Source of the DNA: Argopecten irradians
Taxonomy: Eukaryota; Mollusca; Bivalvia; Pectinida; Pectinidae
DNA: 64,000 nucleotides
Assembly (NCBI RefSeq): GCF_041381155.1
Contig: NC_091144.1
Location: forward strand, 5,551,501 to 5,615,500
Reading direction: 5' to 3'
The number at the start of each line of letters is the position of its first letter. The stretch's first letter is position 1. A program made the position numbers and the translations under genes. Positions 47,050 to 58,535 of this stretch are shown here, in pieces. The notes beneath the pieces are model-generated. The model made no database searches and was not told the DNA's origin. It saw only the letters and a program-made list of their open reading frames with translations.

Positions 47050-48690
47050 AGATTGCATATATCAAAACATTGCCGGACTATCTGCTAAATGGTCGATCGT
47101 ACATGTACATGCAATGTACTATGCAAGACGAGGAAGACTGCAGCTTGAGAGTTGGCGAAGGAGGCAAAAAGAACATCCCACTGGCTATAATGTACATTAT
47201 AGATCTATGCGCTGAGGCGAGAGTAGCTGGAAGTCAACCATCAGAGGGACATATCACCCCTACTGACCCATCATGAGGAGAGAGTTTCAGGGAAAGGGTT
47301 GAAACACTCGAAGAGGGTATATGACGATAACGGTTAAGCAGCAACAGAAATATCTGTACAGTGTATATCATGATCAAGTATCATATTCTACATCTGGAGG
47401 AACCCAGTAGCTACCAGGGAAGACTAATTGACAACCGAGAATACAGCGGTAACTTCCGAGTCTGGGAAGACAGCAACGACCAGATTCAGATATCTGATCC
47501 TGAAGAAAGGCCGAGTGACGAGATATTTCTCCTTTTTATTCAGGGAGAGGAAATTCCATCTATAGGGGGCAATCCTATAAAGACTCCAACAATAACAGCA
47601 AGGTAGAGCAGCAAGTTTGTGAAGGACTGAGAGATACCGACAAGACAGACCTACCAGAAAATTTCAAGGCATTGATATTCCAACAAGGACTACTGCCACG
47701 ACTATCCTTAGTCCTTACCATTGATTTTGTAAAAGATCTCTGAGAGGAGAACAAGAAAACATCTCCGGAGATTGTTAGGGGCTCCTCAGTGCTTCTCATC
47801 AACAGACTATACAATCGTACATCAAAACTACAGCTCCCACTAACATCATAGGCGGATGAGTTCAAAACTGGTAAAGCACGACTCGCCATGACATCCAAAG
47901 ACACCAGGAATGGAAAGTAAGACAAGCAGGCGTTCTGGAGTAGAGAGTGAGAACAGAAAGGCGGTAGCCAGTGAGTAAGACTGTATCTGAGGCAGAGAGC
48001 TGGCTTCGCCATACGAATATTATTGAGTCAGTCCTCATGGCAAGACAGGTGTTAAGAAGAGGTCAGACAACAAGGTGGATAGAAGCCAATGTAACAGAGA
48101 GAAGACAGTAAGTACAGAGCTAAGTTAACAAAAAGATAAAAGGCAATGGTAGTAAAACTGGGAGTCATGGAACATGGACTCGACCGAAAACAGAAGACAG
48201 AAATTGTTCTGAAATATCTGGAAATACACACCATGGCAGCTCTACTTCGTCTTGAGAGCAGTATACTATGTACTTGCAACACCAACCATCTTCATAGATG
48301 GGTCTGGTGGAAGAACCAAAATGCCAGCAGTGTGACAAGGGTTGCTTACTGGAGCGCATCATCTCTTATTGTGAAGTGGTACTGGCTCAAAGGCGATACA
48401 ATAGAGGCATGACCATGTGATTATACAGCTTGCGGACGCATTGAAAAGAGAGAGGAAGAAGGCGAAAAGATACAAATGGGATCAACATTTATCCAGTTTC
48501 AAAAGGAGGAGAAACACAGATGAAATATGCTAACAATACTAATCTAAAGCATCCTAGGATATGCAGGCGACTGGGAGATGCGTGTCGTTATGGAAAGTTG
48601 ACTTTCCCAGGGGTGCTGGAGACAGCACTAAGGCCAGGAATAGTGTTGTTATATAGATAGAAGTAACCGGTAATGGTGGAACTGACTGGG
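47050..48690 (+). pseudogene. Heavily decayed retroelement tail with RLE-like signature
   Basis: Multiple stops and frame changes, but words in order resemble the C-terminal part of LINE-like proteins with a restriction-like endonuclease. Around 48330-48420, across frames, come CQQCDKG..LLERIISYC (Cys-Cys-His-Cys knuckle-like), then RHDHVIIQLADALKRER (about 48405-48460). Near 48590-48650 come GKLTFPGVLETALRPGIVLL and a remnant of an ELT box. I recall 'GRY.WRHD.VL..LAD' followed by 'RPD.VL..ELT.PWE' from such proteins in molluscs and cnidarians. The upstream half (47070-48050), including open pieces 47070-47276 and 47361-47606, is unassigned and may be the same element. Confidence 0.45.
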
Positions 48691-48700
48691 ACTTGCAACA

Positions 48701-48960
48701 CATGCAAGCACCTGCACTATAATGTAACAATAGACGTTTAATACGGTAGTTTGTAAATAGGTCGCTGACTTATTCATGCACGACAATTGATTATAATCAC
48801 ACAGGTATTCAGAGGTTTGTAAGTAACAATGGCTACATACGTCGTACAATAGGTATACACATGCCTACCTCGGAATTTATCATTCGTACCTTAAATCAAC
48901 TACATTAATTGTACAAACCCAAACATAGACTGACATGTGGGTAAAATTTCTACATTCAAG
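48701..48960. repeat. Dispersed repeat, copy 1 (partner at 54919-55169)
   Basis: About 260 bp, roughly 90% identical to 54919-55169 by eye, from 'catgcaagcacctgcactat' to 'ttctacattcaag'. Same orientation in both places. It directly follows the decayed retroelement, so it might be part of that element's 3' region. A short related word (tatcaaatataatctttga) just beyond the repeat recurs near 60225. Confidence 0.8.
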
Positions 48961-49227
48961 ATATCAAATATAATCTTTGAACAACAATGACTCAGCTCTT
49001 ATTTATTCCATAAATTGAATATCGAACGGGTTAAGGTTTAACAATAACGTCCTGCCATGAAGTAACCTTTCTCCACAATACAAATTTTGGAGAATTTAAA
49101 ATAATTTCACGAAAACGCAAATTTAAATGATTTTTTTTCGCAAATAATAGATCAAAACGTATGAATACATGATTACCAGTAAGAAGCCTTGATTGCGAAT
49201 TTCTGTCTCCAATAATACTAAGAAAAT

Positions 49228-52200
49228 AACGAAGACACGAACTACATGTGTTGTATCAGTGGTTTACAGTACCTGGTTCCAGGCCCCAATAACGAAGACA
49301 CGAACTACATGTATTGTATCAGTGGTTTACAGTACCTGGTTCCAGGCCCCAATAACGAAGACACGAACTACATGTATTGTATCAGTGGTTTACAGTACCT
49401 GGTTCCAGGCCCCAATAACGAAGACACGAACTACATGTATTGTATCAGTGGTTTACAGTACCTGGTTCCAGGCCCCAATAACGAAGACACGAACTACATG
49501 TATTGTATCAGTGGTTTACAGTACCTGGTTTCAGGCCCCAATAACGAATGCACGAACTACATGTATTGTATCAGTGGTTTAATGTACCTGGTTCCAGGCC
49601 CCAATAACGAAGACACGAACTACATGTATCATATCAGTGGTTTACAGTACCTGGTTCCAGGCCCCAATAACGAAGACACGAACTACATGTATTGTATCAG
49701 TGGTTTACAGTACCTGGTTCCAGGCCCTAATAACGAATGCACGAACTACATGTATTGTATCAGTGGTTTAATGTACCTGGTTCCAGGCCCCAATAACGAA
49801 GACACGAACTACATGTATTGTGTCAGTGGTTTACAGTACCTGGTTCCAGGCCCTAATAACGAAGACACGAACCACATGTATTGTATCAGTGGTTTACAGT
49901 ACCTGGTTCCAGGCCCCAATAACGAAGACACGAACTACATGTATTGTATCAGTGGTTTACAGTACCTGGTTCCAGGCCCCAATAACGAAGACACGAACTA
50001 CATGTATTGTATCAGTGGTTTACAGTACCTGGTTCCAGGCCCCAATAACGAAGACACGAACTACATGTATTATATCAGTGGTTTACAGTACCTGGTTCCA
50101 GGCCTCAATAACGAAGACACGAACTACATGTATTGTATCAGTGGTTTACAGTACCTGGTTCCAGGCCCCAATAACGAAGACACGAACTACATGTATTGTG
50201 TCAGTGGTTTACAGTACTTGGTTCCAGGCCCCAATAACGAAGACACGAACTACATGTATTGTATCAGTGGTTTACAGTACCTGGTTCCAGGCCCTAATAA
50301 CGAAGACACGAACTACATGTATTGTATCAGTGGTTTACAGTACCTGGTTCCAGGCCCCAATAACGAAGACACGAACTACATGTATTATATCAGTGGTTTA
50401 CAGTACCTGGTTCCAGGCCCCAATAACGAAGACACGAACTACATGTATTATATCAGTGGTTTACAGTACCTGGTTCCAGGCCCCAATAACGAAGACACGA
50501 ACTACATGTATTGTATCAGTGGTTTACAGTACCTGGTTCCAGGCCCTCAAAACGAATGCACGAACTACATGTATTGTATCAGTGGTTTAATGTACCTGGT
50601 TCCAGGCCCCAATAACGAAGACACGAACTACATGTATCATATCAGTGGTTTACAGTACCTGGTTCCAGGCCCCAATAACGAAGACACGAACTACATGTAT
50701 TGTATCAGTGGTTAACACTACCTAGTTCCAGGCCCCAATAACGAAGACACGAACTACATGTATTGTATCAGTGGTTTACAGTACCTGGTTCCAGGCCCCA
50801 ATAACGAAGACACGAACTACATGTATTGTATCAGTGGTTTACAGTACCTGGTTCCAGGCCCCAATAACGAAGACACGAACTACATGTATTGTATCAGTGG
50901 TTTACAGTACCTGGTTCCAGGCCCCAATAACGAATGCACGAACCACATGTATTGTGTCAGTAGTTTACAGTACCTGGTTCCAGGCCCCAATAACGAAGAC
51001 ACGAACTACATGTATTGTATCAGTGGTTTACAGTACCTGGTTCCAGGCCCTAATAACGAATGCACGAACTACATGTATTGTATCAGTGGTTTACAGTACC
51101 TGGTTCCAGGCCCTAATAACGAATGCACGAACTACATGTATTGTATCAGTGGTTTACAGTACCTGGTTCCAGGCCCTAATAACGAATGCACGAACTACAT
51201 GTATCATATCAGTGGTTTTACAGTACCTGGTTCCAGGCCCTAATAACGAAGACACGAACTACATGTATTGTATCAGTGGTTTACAGTACCTGGTTCCAGG
51301 CCCCAATAACGAAGACACGAACTACATGTATTGTATCAGTGGTTTACAGTACCTGGTTCCAGGCCCCAATAACGAAGACACGAACTACATGTATTGTATC
51401 AGTGGTTTACAGTACCTGGTTCCAGGCCCCAATAACGAAGACACGAACTACATGTATTGTATCAGTGGTTTACAGTACCTGGTTCCAGGCCCCAATAACG
51501 AAGACACGAACTACATGTATTGTATCAGTGGTTTACAGTACCTGGTTCCAGGCCCCAATAACGAAGACACGAACTACATGTATTGTATCAGTGGTTTACA
51601 GTACCTGGTTCCAGGCCCCAATAACGAAGACACGAACTACAGGTATTGTATCAGTGGTTAACAGTACATGGTTCCAGGCCCCAATAACGAAGACACGAAC
51701 TACATGTATTGTATCAGTGGTTTACAGTACCTGGTTCCAGGCCCCAATAACGAAGACACGAACTACATGTATTGTATCAGTGGTTTACAGTACCTGGTTC
51801 CAGGCCCCAATAACGAAGACACGAACTACAGGTATTGTATCAGTGGTTTACAGTACCTGGTTCCAGGCCCCAATAACGAAGACACGAACTACATGTATTG
51901 TATCAGTGGTTTACAGTACCTGGTTCCAGGCCCCAATAACGAAGACACGAACTACATGTATTGTATCAGTGGTTTACAGTACCTGGTTCCAGACCTCAAT
52001 AACGAAGACACGAACTACATGTATTGTATCAGTGGTTTACAGTACCTGGTTCCAGGCCCTAATAACGAATGCACGAACTACATGTATTGTATCAGTGGTT
52101 TAATGTACCTGGTTCCAGGCCCCAATAACGAAGACACGAACTACATGTATCATATCAGTGGTTTACAGTACCTGGTTCCAGGCCCCAATAACGAAGACAT

Positions 52201-53190
52201 GAACTACATGTATTGTATCAGTGGTTTACAGTACCTGGTTCCAGGCCCCAATAACGAAGACACGAACTACAGGTATTGTATCAGTGGTTTACAGTACCTG
52301 GTTCCAGGCCCTAATAACGAATGCACGAACTACATGTATTGTATCAGTGGTTTAATGTACCTGGTTCCAGGCCCCAATAACGAAGACACGAACTACATGT
52401 ATTATATCAGTGGTTTACAGTACCTGGTTCCAGGCCCCAATAACGAAGACACGAACTACATGTATTGTATCAGTGGTTTACAGTACCTGGTTCCAGGCCC
52501 CAATAACGAAGACACGAACTACATGTATTGTATCAGTGGTTTACAGTACCTGGTTCCAGGCCCCAATAACGAAGACACGAACTACATGTATTGTATCAGT
52601 GGTTTACAGTACCTGGTTCCAGGCCCTAATAACGAAGACACGAACTACATGTATTGTATCAGTGGTTTACAGTACCTGGTTCCAGGCCCCAATAACGAAG
52701 ACACGAACTACATGTATTGTATCAGTGGTTTACAGTACCTGGTTCCAGGCCCCAATAACGAAGACACGAACTACATGTATTGTATCAGTGGTTTACAGTA
52801 CCTGGTTCCAGGCCTCAATAACGAAGACACGAACTACATGTATTGTATCAGTGGTTTACAGTACCTGGTTCCAGGCCTCAATAACGAAGACACGAACTAC
52901 ATGTATTGTATCAGTGGTTTACAGTACCTGGTTCCAGGCCTCAATAACGAAGACACGAACTACATGTATTGTATCAGTGGTTTACAGTACCTGGTTCCAG
53001 GCCCCAATAACGAAGACACGAACTACATGTATTGTATCAGTAGTTTACAGTACCTGGTTCCAGGCCCCAATAACGAAGACACGAACTACATGTATTGTAT
53101 CAGTGGTTTACAGTACCTGGTTCCAAGCCCCAATAACGAAGACACGAACTACATGTATTGTGTCAGTGGTTTACAGTACCTGGTTCCAGG
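49228..53190. repeat. 63-bp minisatellite array, about 63 units, highly homogeneous
   Basis: Each unit reads cccaataacgaagacacgaa, then ctacatgtattgtatcagtg, then gtttacagtacctggttcca, then ggc. Most units are identical or differ at one or two sites. Linked variants (gaatgcacg, then tttaatgtacc, then tatcatatc) recur together near 49545, 49735, 50552, 52066 and 52319, showing block duplication. The period is a multiple of three, so two plus-strand frames stay open for hundreds of codons. They are broken by ggttaacactacc (50713), an extra T near 51216, and ggttaacagtac (51658). No start context, signal or intron signals support a gene. Confidence 0.95.
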
Positions 53191-53315
53191 CCCCGATTTC
53201 TCGAATTAAAAATAACAACTTAAGTCTAAACTTACGTTATTTCTATTATGTAATCAATGTTAATAATTTTACCTTTAGTTCATTTTATTTTTTCATGTTT
53301 CGAGAAATCGGGGCC
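53189..53315. repeat. 17-bp perfect inverted repeat closing the 63-bp array
   Basis: GGCCCCGATTTCTCGAA (53189-53205) pairs exactly with 53299-53315 around a 93-bp AT-rich loop. The left arm overlaps the ggcccc of the last array unit. Inside and just outside are 'acttaagtctaaactta' and 'cagttaagactta', also roughly inverted. The array therefore ends in a MITE-like palindromic element. Confidence 0.8.
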
Positions 53316-53384
53316 AGCATCATGAAACAATCTTAGACTTCAGTTAAGACTTAGCCAATCAGAAATGTCATCGTGCACCGTTCG

Positions 53385-53995
53385 TCGTCGTGCGCCGTGC
53401 GTAAACTTTTCTTTTAAATCGCTACTAGTCAAAAAGTCTTTCATGGATTTTAACCAAATTTAGCCAGAAATATCCTTAGGGGAAGGGGAACAGATCTTGT
53501 ATAAATGGTGATTCTGACCCTCTTGGGGCCTGAGTGGCGGGGCCCAATAGGGGAAATTTTAGTAATTCTTTAAAACGCTATTTGTCAACAAAATTTCAAC
53601 GGATTTTAAATAAATTTTGCCAGAAACGTCCTTAGGGGGGGAGCATATTTTTATAAATGGTGACTCTGACCCTCTGGGGCAGGAAAGGCGGAACCCAATA
53701 GAGGAAATTTTGGTAATTCTTTAAAACGCTACTAGTCATAGAGTTTCGAAAGAATTTCAACCAGATTTGGTCTCAAATATCTTTATGGGAAGGGGAACAG
53801 ATTTTGTTTAAATGATTACATTGACCTACCCTCCAGGGGCAGAGGGGCGGGGCTCAAGAGGGGAAATAGAAGAAAATTCCTTCAAAACGCTACTAGTCAT
53901 AAAGTTCGTATTGGATTTTGACCAAATTTGATCAGAAACATCTTTGGGGAAATGTGAAGAGATTTGTATAAATGATGGCTCTGACCCCCCTTTCC
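53385..53995. repeat. About 155-bp tandem repeat, four units (bivalve-type dispersed family)
   Basis: Units begin near 53421, 53577, 53728 and 53889 with 'cgctactagtca'. They carry 'ggattttaaccaaattt', 'atcctta.ggg.aagggg', 'ttgtataaatggtg.ctctg' and 'ggcggggcccaatagggga'. The family resembles a repeat I recall from bivalves, including the preceding 'gtcgtgcgccgtgcgtaaac'. Confidence 0.85.
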
Positions 53996-54116
53996 TCTTG
54001 TTATAATTTATGTAGATGCTTTTCAGATGACCGTTATGAAGTCATACATGTACAAAAAAAATGAAGGGAAATTTTTTCTCATAGATTTGGCGTCTATGAA
54101 TAAGGTCCTTCTGTGG

Positions 54117-54137
54117 TTTTTTTTTTTTTTTTTTTTT
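54117..54137. repeat. T homopolymer
   Basis: 21 consecutive T residues. No SINE or retropseudogene is recognised beside it. Confidence 0.9.
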
Positions 54138-54193
54138 GTCTATAAATTCTTCATATCCACAAAAGATTATTGAGAGTATATAATGCTTAAATA

Positions 54194-54326
54194 TTCAGAA
54201 TTCATGGTGATCTCCTCAATCAAGATAAAAATTCCGGGTATAAACAGTAGAGAACGGTCCCACCTCCTACAACGTGCGGAGAAGTTCATTGTTCGATTTA
54301 TTGTATATGTTTGATCATCAGAAACA
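54194..54326. repeat. Dispersed repeat, copy 2 (partner at 35872-35996)
   Basis: Same orientation as copy 1 with a few small indels. On the minus strand the region reads VVSDDQTYT.NRT..SARCRR, preceded here by a hydrophobic stretch (QLLLCLILAATRN). The hydrophobic part is not shared with copy 1 and the frame lacks an ATG start, so it is annotated as a repeat only. Confidence 0.65.
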
Positions 54327-54705
54327 ACATTGCGTGTGGCTGCCAATATTAAACACAACAAAAGTTGTGTACACAAAGTAGTACATGTTAAAGGACACCG
54401 ACTGTATTGTTGAGGAGAGTTACCTCCCCGTCAGACAATTCTCCACAGGGCAACGTTAACCTTACCGAAGTCTATAAGGAAGGTTCGTTGACATAGGCCT
54501 GTTTATGTAATATATCCATTATGAGATTATCAAATTGAAGAATCCCTATAGTGTAACATACCATGTACAAAACACTATGAATGTCAGCCGACACATTTTT
54601 GTAGGCTATACAATGTATGTTCAGCAACTGTTCAATCGCAGACAAATGCATTTATCTGATCTAATATCTTGGTTGTTGATATTCTTACGTCACAGAAACA
54701 TTCTT

Positions 54706-55226
54706 CAACTTCAGTAATATTGTCCTACAGATAATCTTTTGCCGAAGTTTTCCTTAAAAACTTTGTAGCCAAACAATTTATAACTAATAATCTCCAGGAT
54801 ACAATGATAGTACTTTAGTTGTGTTTTTGAATACTATTATTCTATTAAGTTTTCTAGTGTGTAGTGTAGGGCGATGACCTTGTTGTGTAGAACTGTCTGC
54901 AGTAATAAGCTGATAAATCATGCAAGCACCTGCACTATATAACGTAACAATAGACGTTTAATACGGTAGTCTGTAAATAGGTCGCTGACTTATCCATGCA
55001 CGACAATTGATTATAACCACACAGGTATTCAGAGGTTTGTAAGTAACAATGGCTAAATACGTAGTACAATAGGTATACACGTGCCTACCTCGGAATTTAT
55101 CATGCGTTCCTACATTAATTGTACAAAGTCATATGTAGGACAACATGCCGTTAAATTTCTACATTCAAGTCTTTTTAAGGAAAACTTCGGCAAAAGATTA
55201 TCTGTAGGACAATATTACTGAAGTTG
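54706..55226. repeat. Perfect 55-bp inverted repeat with 411-bp spacer
   Basis: 54706-54760 and 55172-55226 are exact reverse complements (left arm starts caacttcagtaatattgtcc). The spacer contains the dispersed repeat copy 54919-55169. The right arm ends exactly where the truncated poly-C/G element begins. It could be the ends of an inserted element or a fold-back rearrangement. Confidence 0.9.
54919..55169. repeat. Dispersed repeat, copy 2 (partner at 48701-48960)
   Basis: Homologous to 48701-48960 in the same orientation. Here it fills most of the spacer of the 55-bp inverted repeat. Confidence 0.8.
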
Positions 55227-56157
55227 GGGGGGCAAAGTTCCTCAATATTTCGTAACAACTCTCCCCCCCCTCGGGCGCCCCGCACCCACAGAAGGTAATT
55301 GATATACTTTTTTCATGTATCATTACATATAATCCTTGTACATTTCTATAAACAGTGGTGTCGCTAACAGGAAAAATAATGAATATGCAAATAAAGGGTA
55401 TCCCCTGGAAATATGATAAAGAACGACTGAGATAAGAGTTTTACGATGGAGTTTGAGGATTTTGCGAGAGCCGAAGGCGCGAGATATTGGTGTTTGGAGG
55501 GTCCGGGGTCTCCCCCGAGAAAAAAAATACGATTTAGAATGGCAGAGATGAGTTTTACGACGCATTTTGTTGAATTTGTGAGGGCCGAAGGCGCGGGATT
55601 TAGGTGTTTGGGGGTCCGGAGGGGTCTCCCCCAAGAAAAATATTACGATTTGGAATGGCTGAGATGAGTTTTACAATGTATTTTGCTGATTTTAAAGCGT
55701 TCTTAACGGGGTAATTTTTCTATTTAAAGTTACCTGCATTTAGAAATGATAATTGTGAGTTCGTTATATCCTTATGCAACCCTGCTCGATCTGAACATAT
55801 CGGATTCACACCATCAGCACATTGTTGTGTAACTCAAAGTAATAATAAATTGAAGACATATAAACAAAATAATCTTTTAAGAAGCATTTTTTAAATAGCA
55901 TAATCCCTTGTTGGACATTTTTAGTCTAGCTCGTGTTTATTGAATTTTTATTATTACATGTAAAGGTTTGAACAGTACGTGCTTTATCGTTTTAGAAAAC
56001 GCGCTGCGCAGCGGAAAATTTTGTAAAATTAAGTACAAAAATGTGCATGAGGACCCTTTTTTTCTTTCAAATGTGCATATTTAGAACATTTCACTCGCCG
56101 AAAATGGGGGGGGGGGGCAAAAAGACATGTTTGCCCCCCCTTCTTCCTACGCCCCTG
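55226..56157 (+). mobile_element. Poly-C/G element, copy 3 (5' truncated)
   Basis: Same orientation as copy 1. It starts in the G-run ('ttggggggg..caaagttcctcaatattt') without the left terminal repeat, and has two of the 110-bp units (about 55460 and 55576). An AT-rich spacer follows, then 'gcgctgcgcagcggaaaatttt', and the intact right end CTTCCTACGCCCCTG at 56157. The C-run of copy 1 is much shorter here. Confidence 0.75.
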
Positions 56158-57231
56158 TTCTTTATTCCGTAGTAAAGTGTTGATGCAGAATGGGTTTAAG
56201 GTTTAAAATCACCGTCATCATTCTATCATGAAATACACTTCGTTTTCCCAGGAACTTAGAGAAATTAAGAGCAACGCAAACTCCAATATTTTTCGTATAT
56301 GGTATATTCATAAATGCACAATTGTCAGTAAGAGTCCTTCATCCCTGATTTATGTTTTCTGGAATCAGAGATTTAAATGGTATTATCAAATATTGACTCC
56401 TTGTATTATCAGTAGTAGCCATACCTTTCCTCATCTACATACCAGGAGAACTAAGGACATGTAAATATTGAATAATCGATACACATGACAATCGTTTTTA
56501 ACAGGTCTGTTTTCTGGTAAAATACAATAATTATCACTGACTGAACATATATAGCCCTAACTGTTCTATTTAATTTCGGTAGTTTTTTTAGAGTTACATA
56601 TTAAGCAAATGCACATCTTATACTGGAGGAACATGGAGGCGTATGTATTGGTGATAATGTTTTAAAATAGCTAATCAAATTATTTGAATTGAACATTCTC
56701 AATATTTCTCATTACCAAAAGGAAACATTTGATTATAAATAATTTCTGTCATACATCGTAGAATCACATTAATTCGAGAAGAAGCTGATTTCTCAATGAA
56801 GAACCAGTGTATATTTGATCTAATTAGTAATTGTGTAATTAGTAGAGGTGTTTGGCTCACTTTACTGAAACATAATGCAATAGTACAAATCGATATGTAA
56901 ATTATTTCTAAATGAGCCAGACACCCATTAAAATATGAAAAACATAATTAACGCTTCGACAAATGAAATAAAAATAGAAACAAACGACAAAGACAATTTT
57001 TTGTTTTTATCTTTTATTTGACTGACTCAACTTTACAAAAATATACTCGGACTTTCAGTGATACCAGTAAAATATAAAATTATGGACGGAATATAAATTA
57101 ATTCTGTGAACAAAACCACACAGTTCTAGGTAAAATCAAAACCAGTATGGATTAACAAAACATTGTAAATTTTACCCTTACTGTAAAATATCTTATTGTC
57201 GCGGAGACCTATTTACGTGAGTACATTTTTT

Positions 57232-57362
57232 ATACTCTACCACTGGGATATACCCAAATTGTAAACTCTACCATTTCTGTAAAACATTTTGTTTACTCTA
57301 CCATTGGGGTACATTTTCTTTACTGTACCATTGGGGTACATTTTGTTTGCTCAACCATTGCC
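57232..57362. repeat. About 28-bp degenerate tandem repeat
   Basis: Four to five units of 'actctaccattggggtacat' plus 'tttgttt', diverged on the left side. Confidence 0.7.
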
Positions 57363-58354
57363 CATTACATACATGTATTCGTAGCGATTGGTTTCGTGAT
57401 TTCCTATCACCCGTAAAACAAGCGTAATTTAATCACACACAACAACAATAAGGTGGTTTACTGTTAATATCATAGGACAGATTTTTGTTAATGATTCTGC
57501 TGATTTCTGGCGGACACATTTATAAACACCTGTATGGTACCCCTTACACGTCCTCCAGTGTAAATTATGACTATACAATATAAACACAATTAACAGTTAT
57601 TGCAGCATGATAGAGTATTCAGTATTACAATGAAACCGATTTGTGCTTCATGCAGCACTGTCAAAACCAGGATCGACTACATACAATCTGTCAGTGTTGC
57701 CAAACACAGTATAGATGTATGTAGTCTAAAATCAGAAAGGAATGTTCACCGAGTTGTACATACAATGTACTTTATTCAAGACATTTTAAATTAATCGAAG
57801 CCCAATAGGACAAATAAAACTATCGAAAATTCAGGTTTATCAAGAATTTCACAATGCAGTTGACACACGAATGGTACTGTGTGCTGCGATTAGGTTTATA
57901 TTGGAAATCATAGTAGTATCTGATAAATATGCTAAAGGCATAGCAATATGTTTCCATGTCTGAACTTACCAAATGTCGCAGCACAGCTTCATAAACAAAC
58001 ATGCGCAGGTTAAAAAACTTATTTACTGAACTTTCTTACACCCTTTCACAAATCCAGTGCCAAAAGTTTTAACATGTATATTGAAAATAAGATTACTGAA
58101 ACAAAAAATACATGCATTGGCACAGGGAAATTTCATGCCAGGTCCCTGTATGCATCAGTGAATGGTCTCACAAAATGACAGTACGTGTTTAAAACAAGAT
58201 TACAAAAAAAAAGTACACAGGTAGCAAAATATTGTAATATGGCACGTAGGAAAACATTAGTCCCATACATTTATATGTAAACTTTCTAACGAGACACTAA
58301 ATAAAACAGAAATAAGTTAGTTTTACATTTGTCTTAGAGGTGTATTAGCCAGTG

Positions 58355-58535
58355 ATTATGGTGTTGTGGGAAAAGTCGGAGTGCCAGGAGAAAAACCACC
58401 ATCCTATAGCCAGTACTTGCCAACTGTCACACATAGACCCCGTATTACAAAAAGAGGTACCAGGTACTGACCACATGTTGGTTGGTTTTTTTCGGGATAC
58501 TTCGGCTTCTCTCCACCTCCAAGATCTGACATGTC
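58355..58535. repeat. Possible dispersed bivalve repeat
   Basis: 'cggagtgccaggagaaaaac' followed by 'ccagtacttgccaactgtca' and 'ctctccacctccaagatctga' resembles an interspersed repeat I recall from molluscs. There is no second copy in this window to confirm it. Confidence 0.35.

Noticed and set aside
49193..53336. Plus-strand open frames up to 513 codons in the 63-bp array
   Set aside because: Two overlapping frames are open at once, which is a property of the repeat unit; interrupted by stops and one frameshift; no gene signals.
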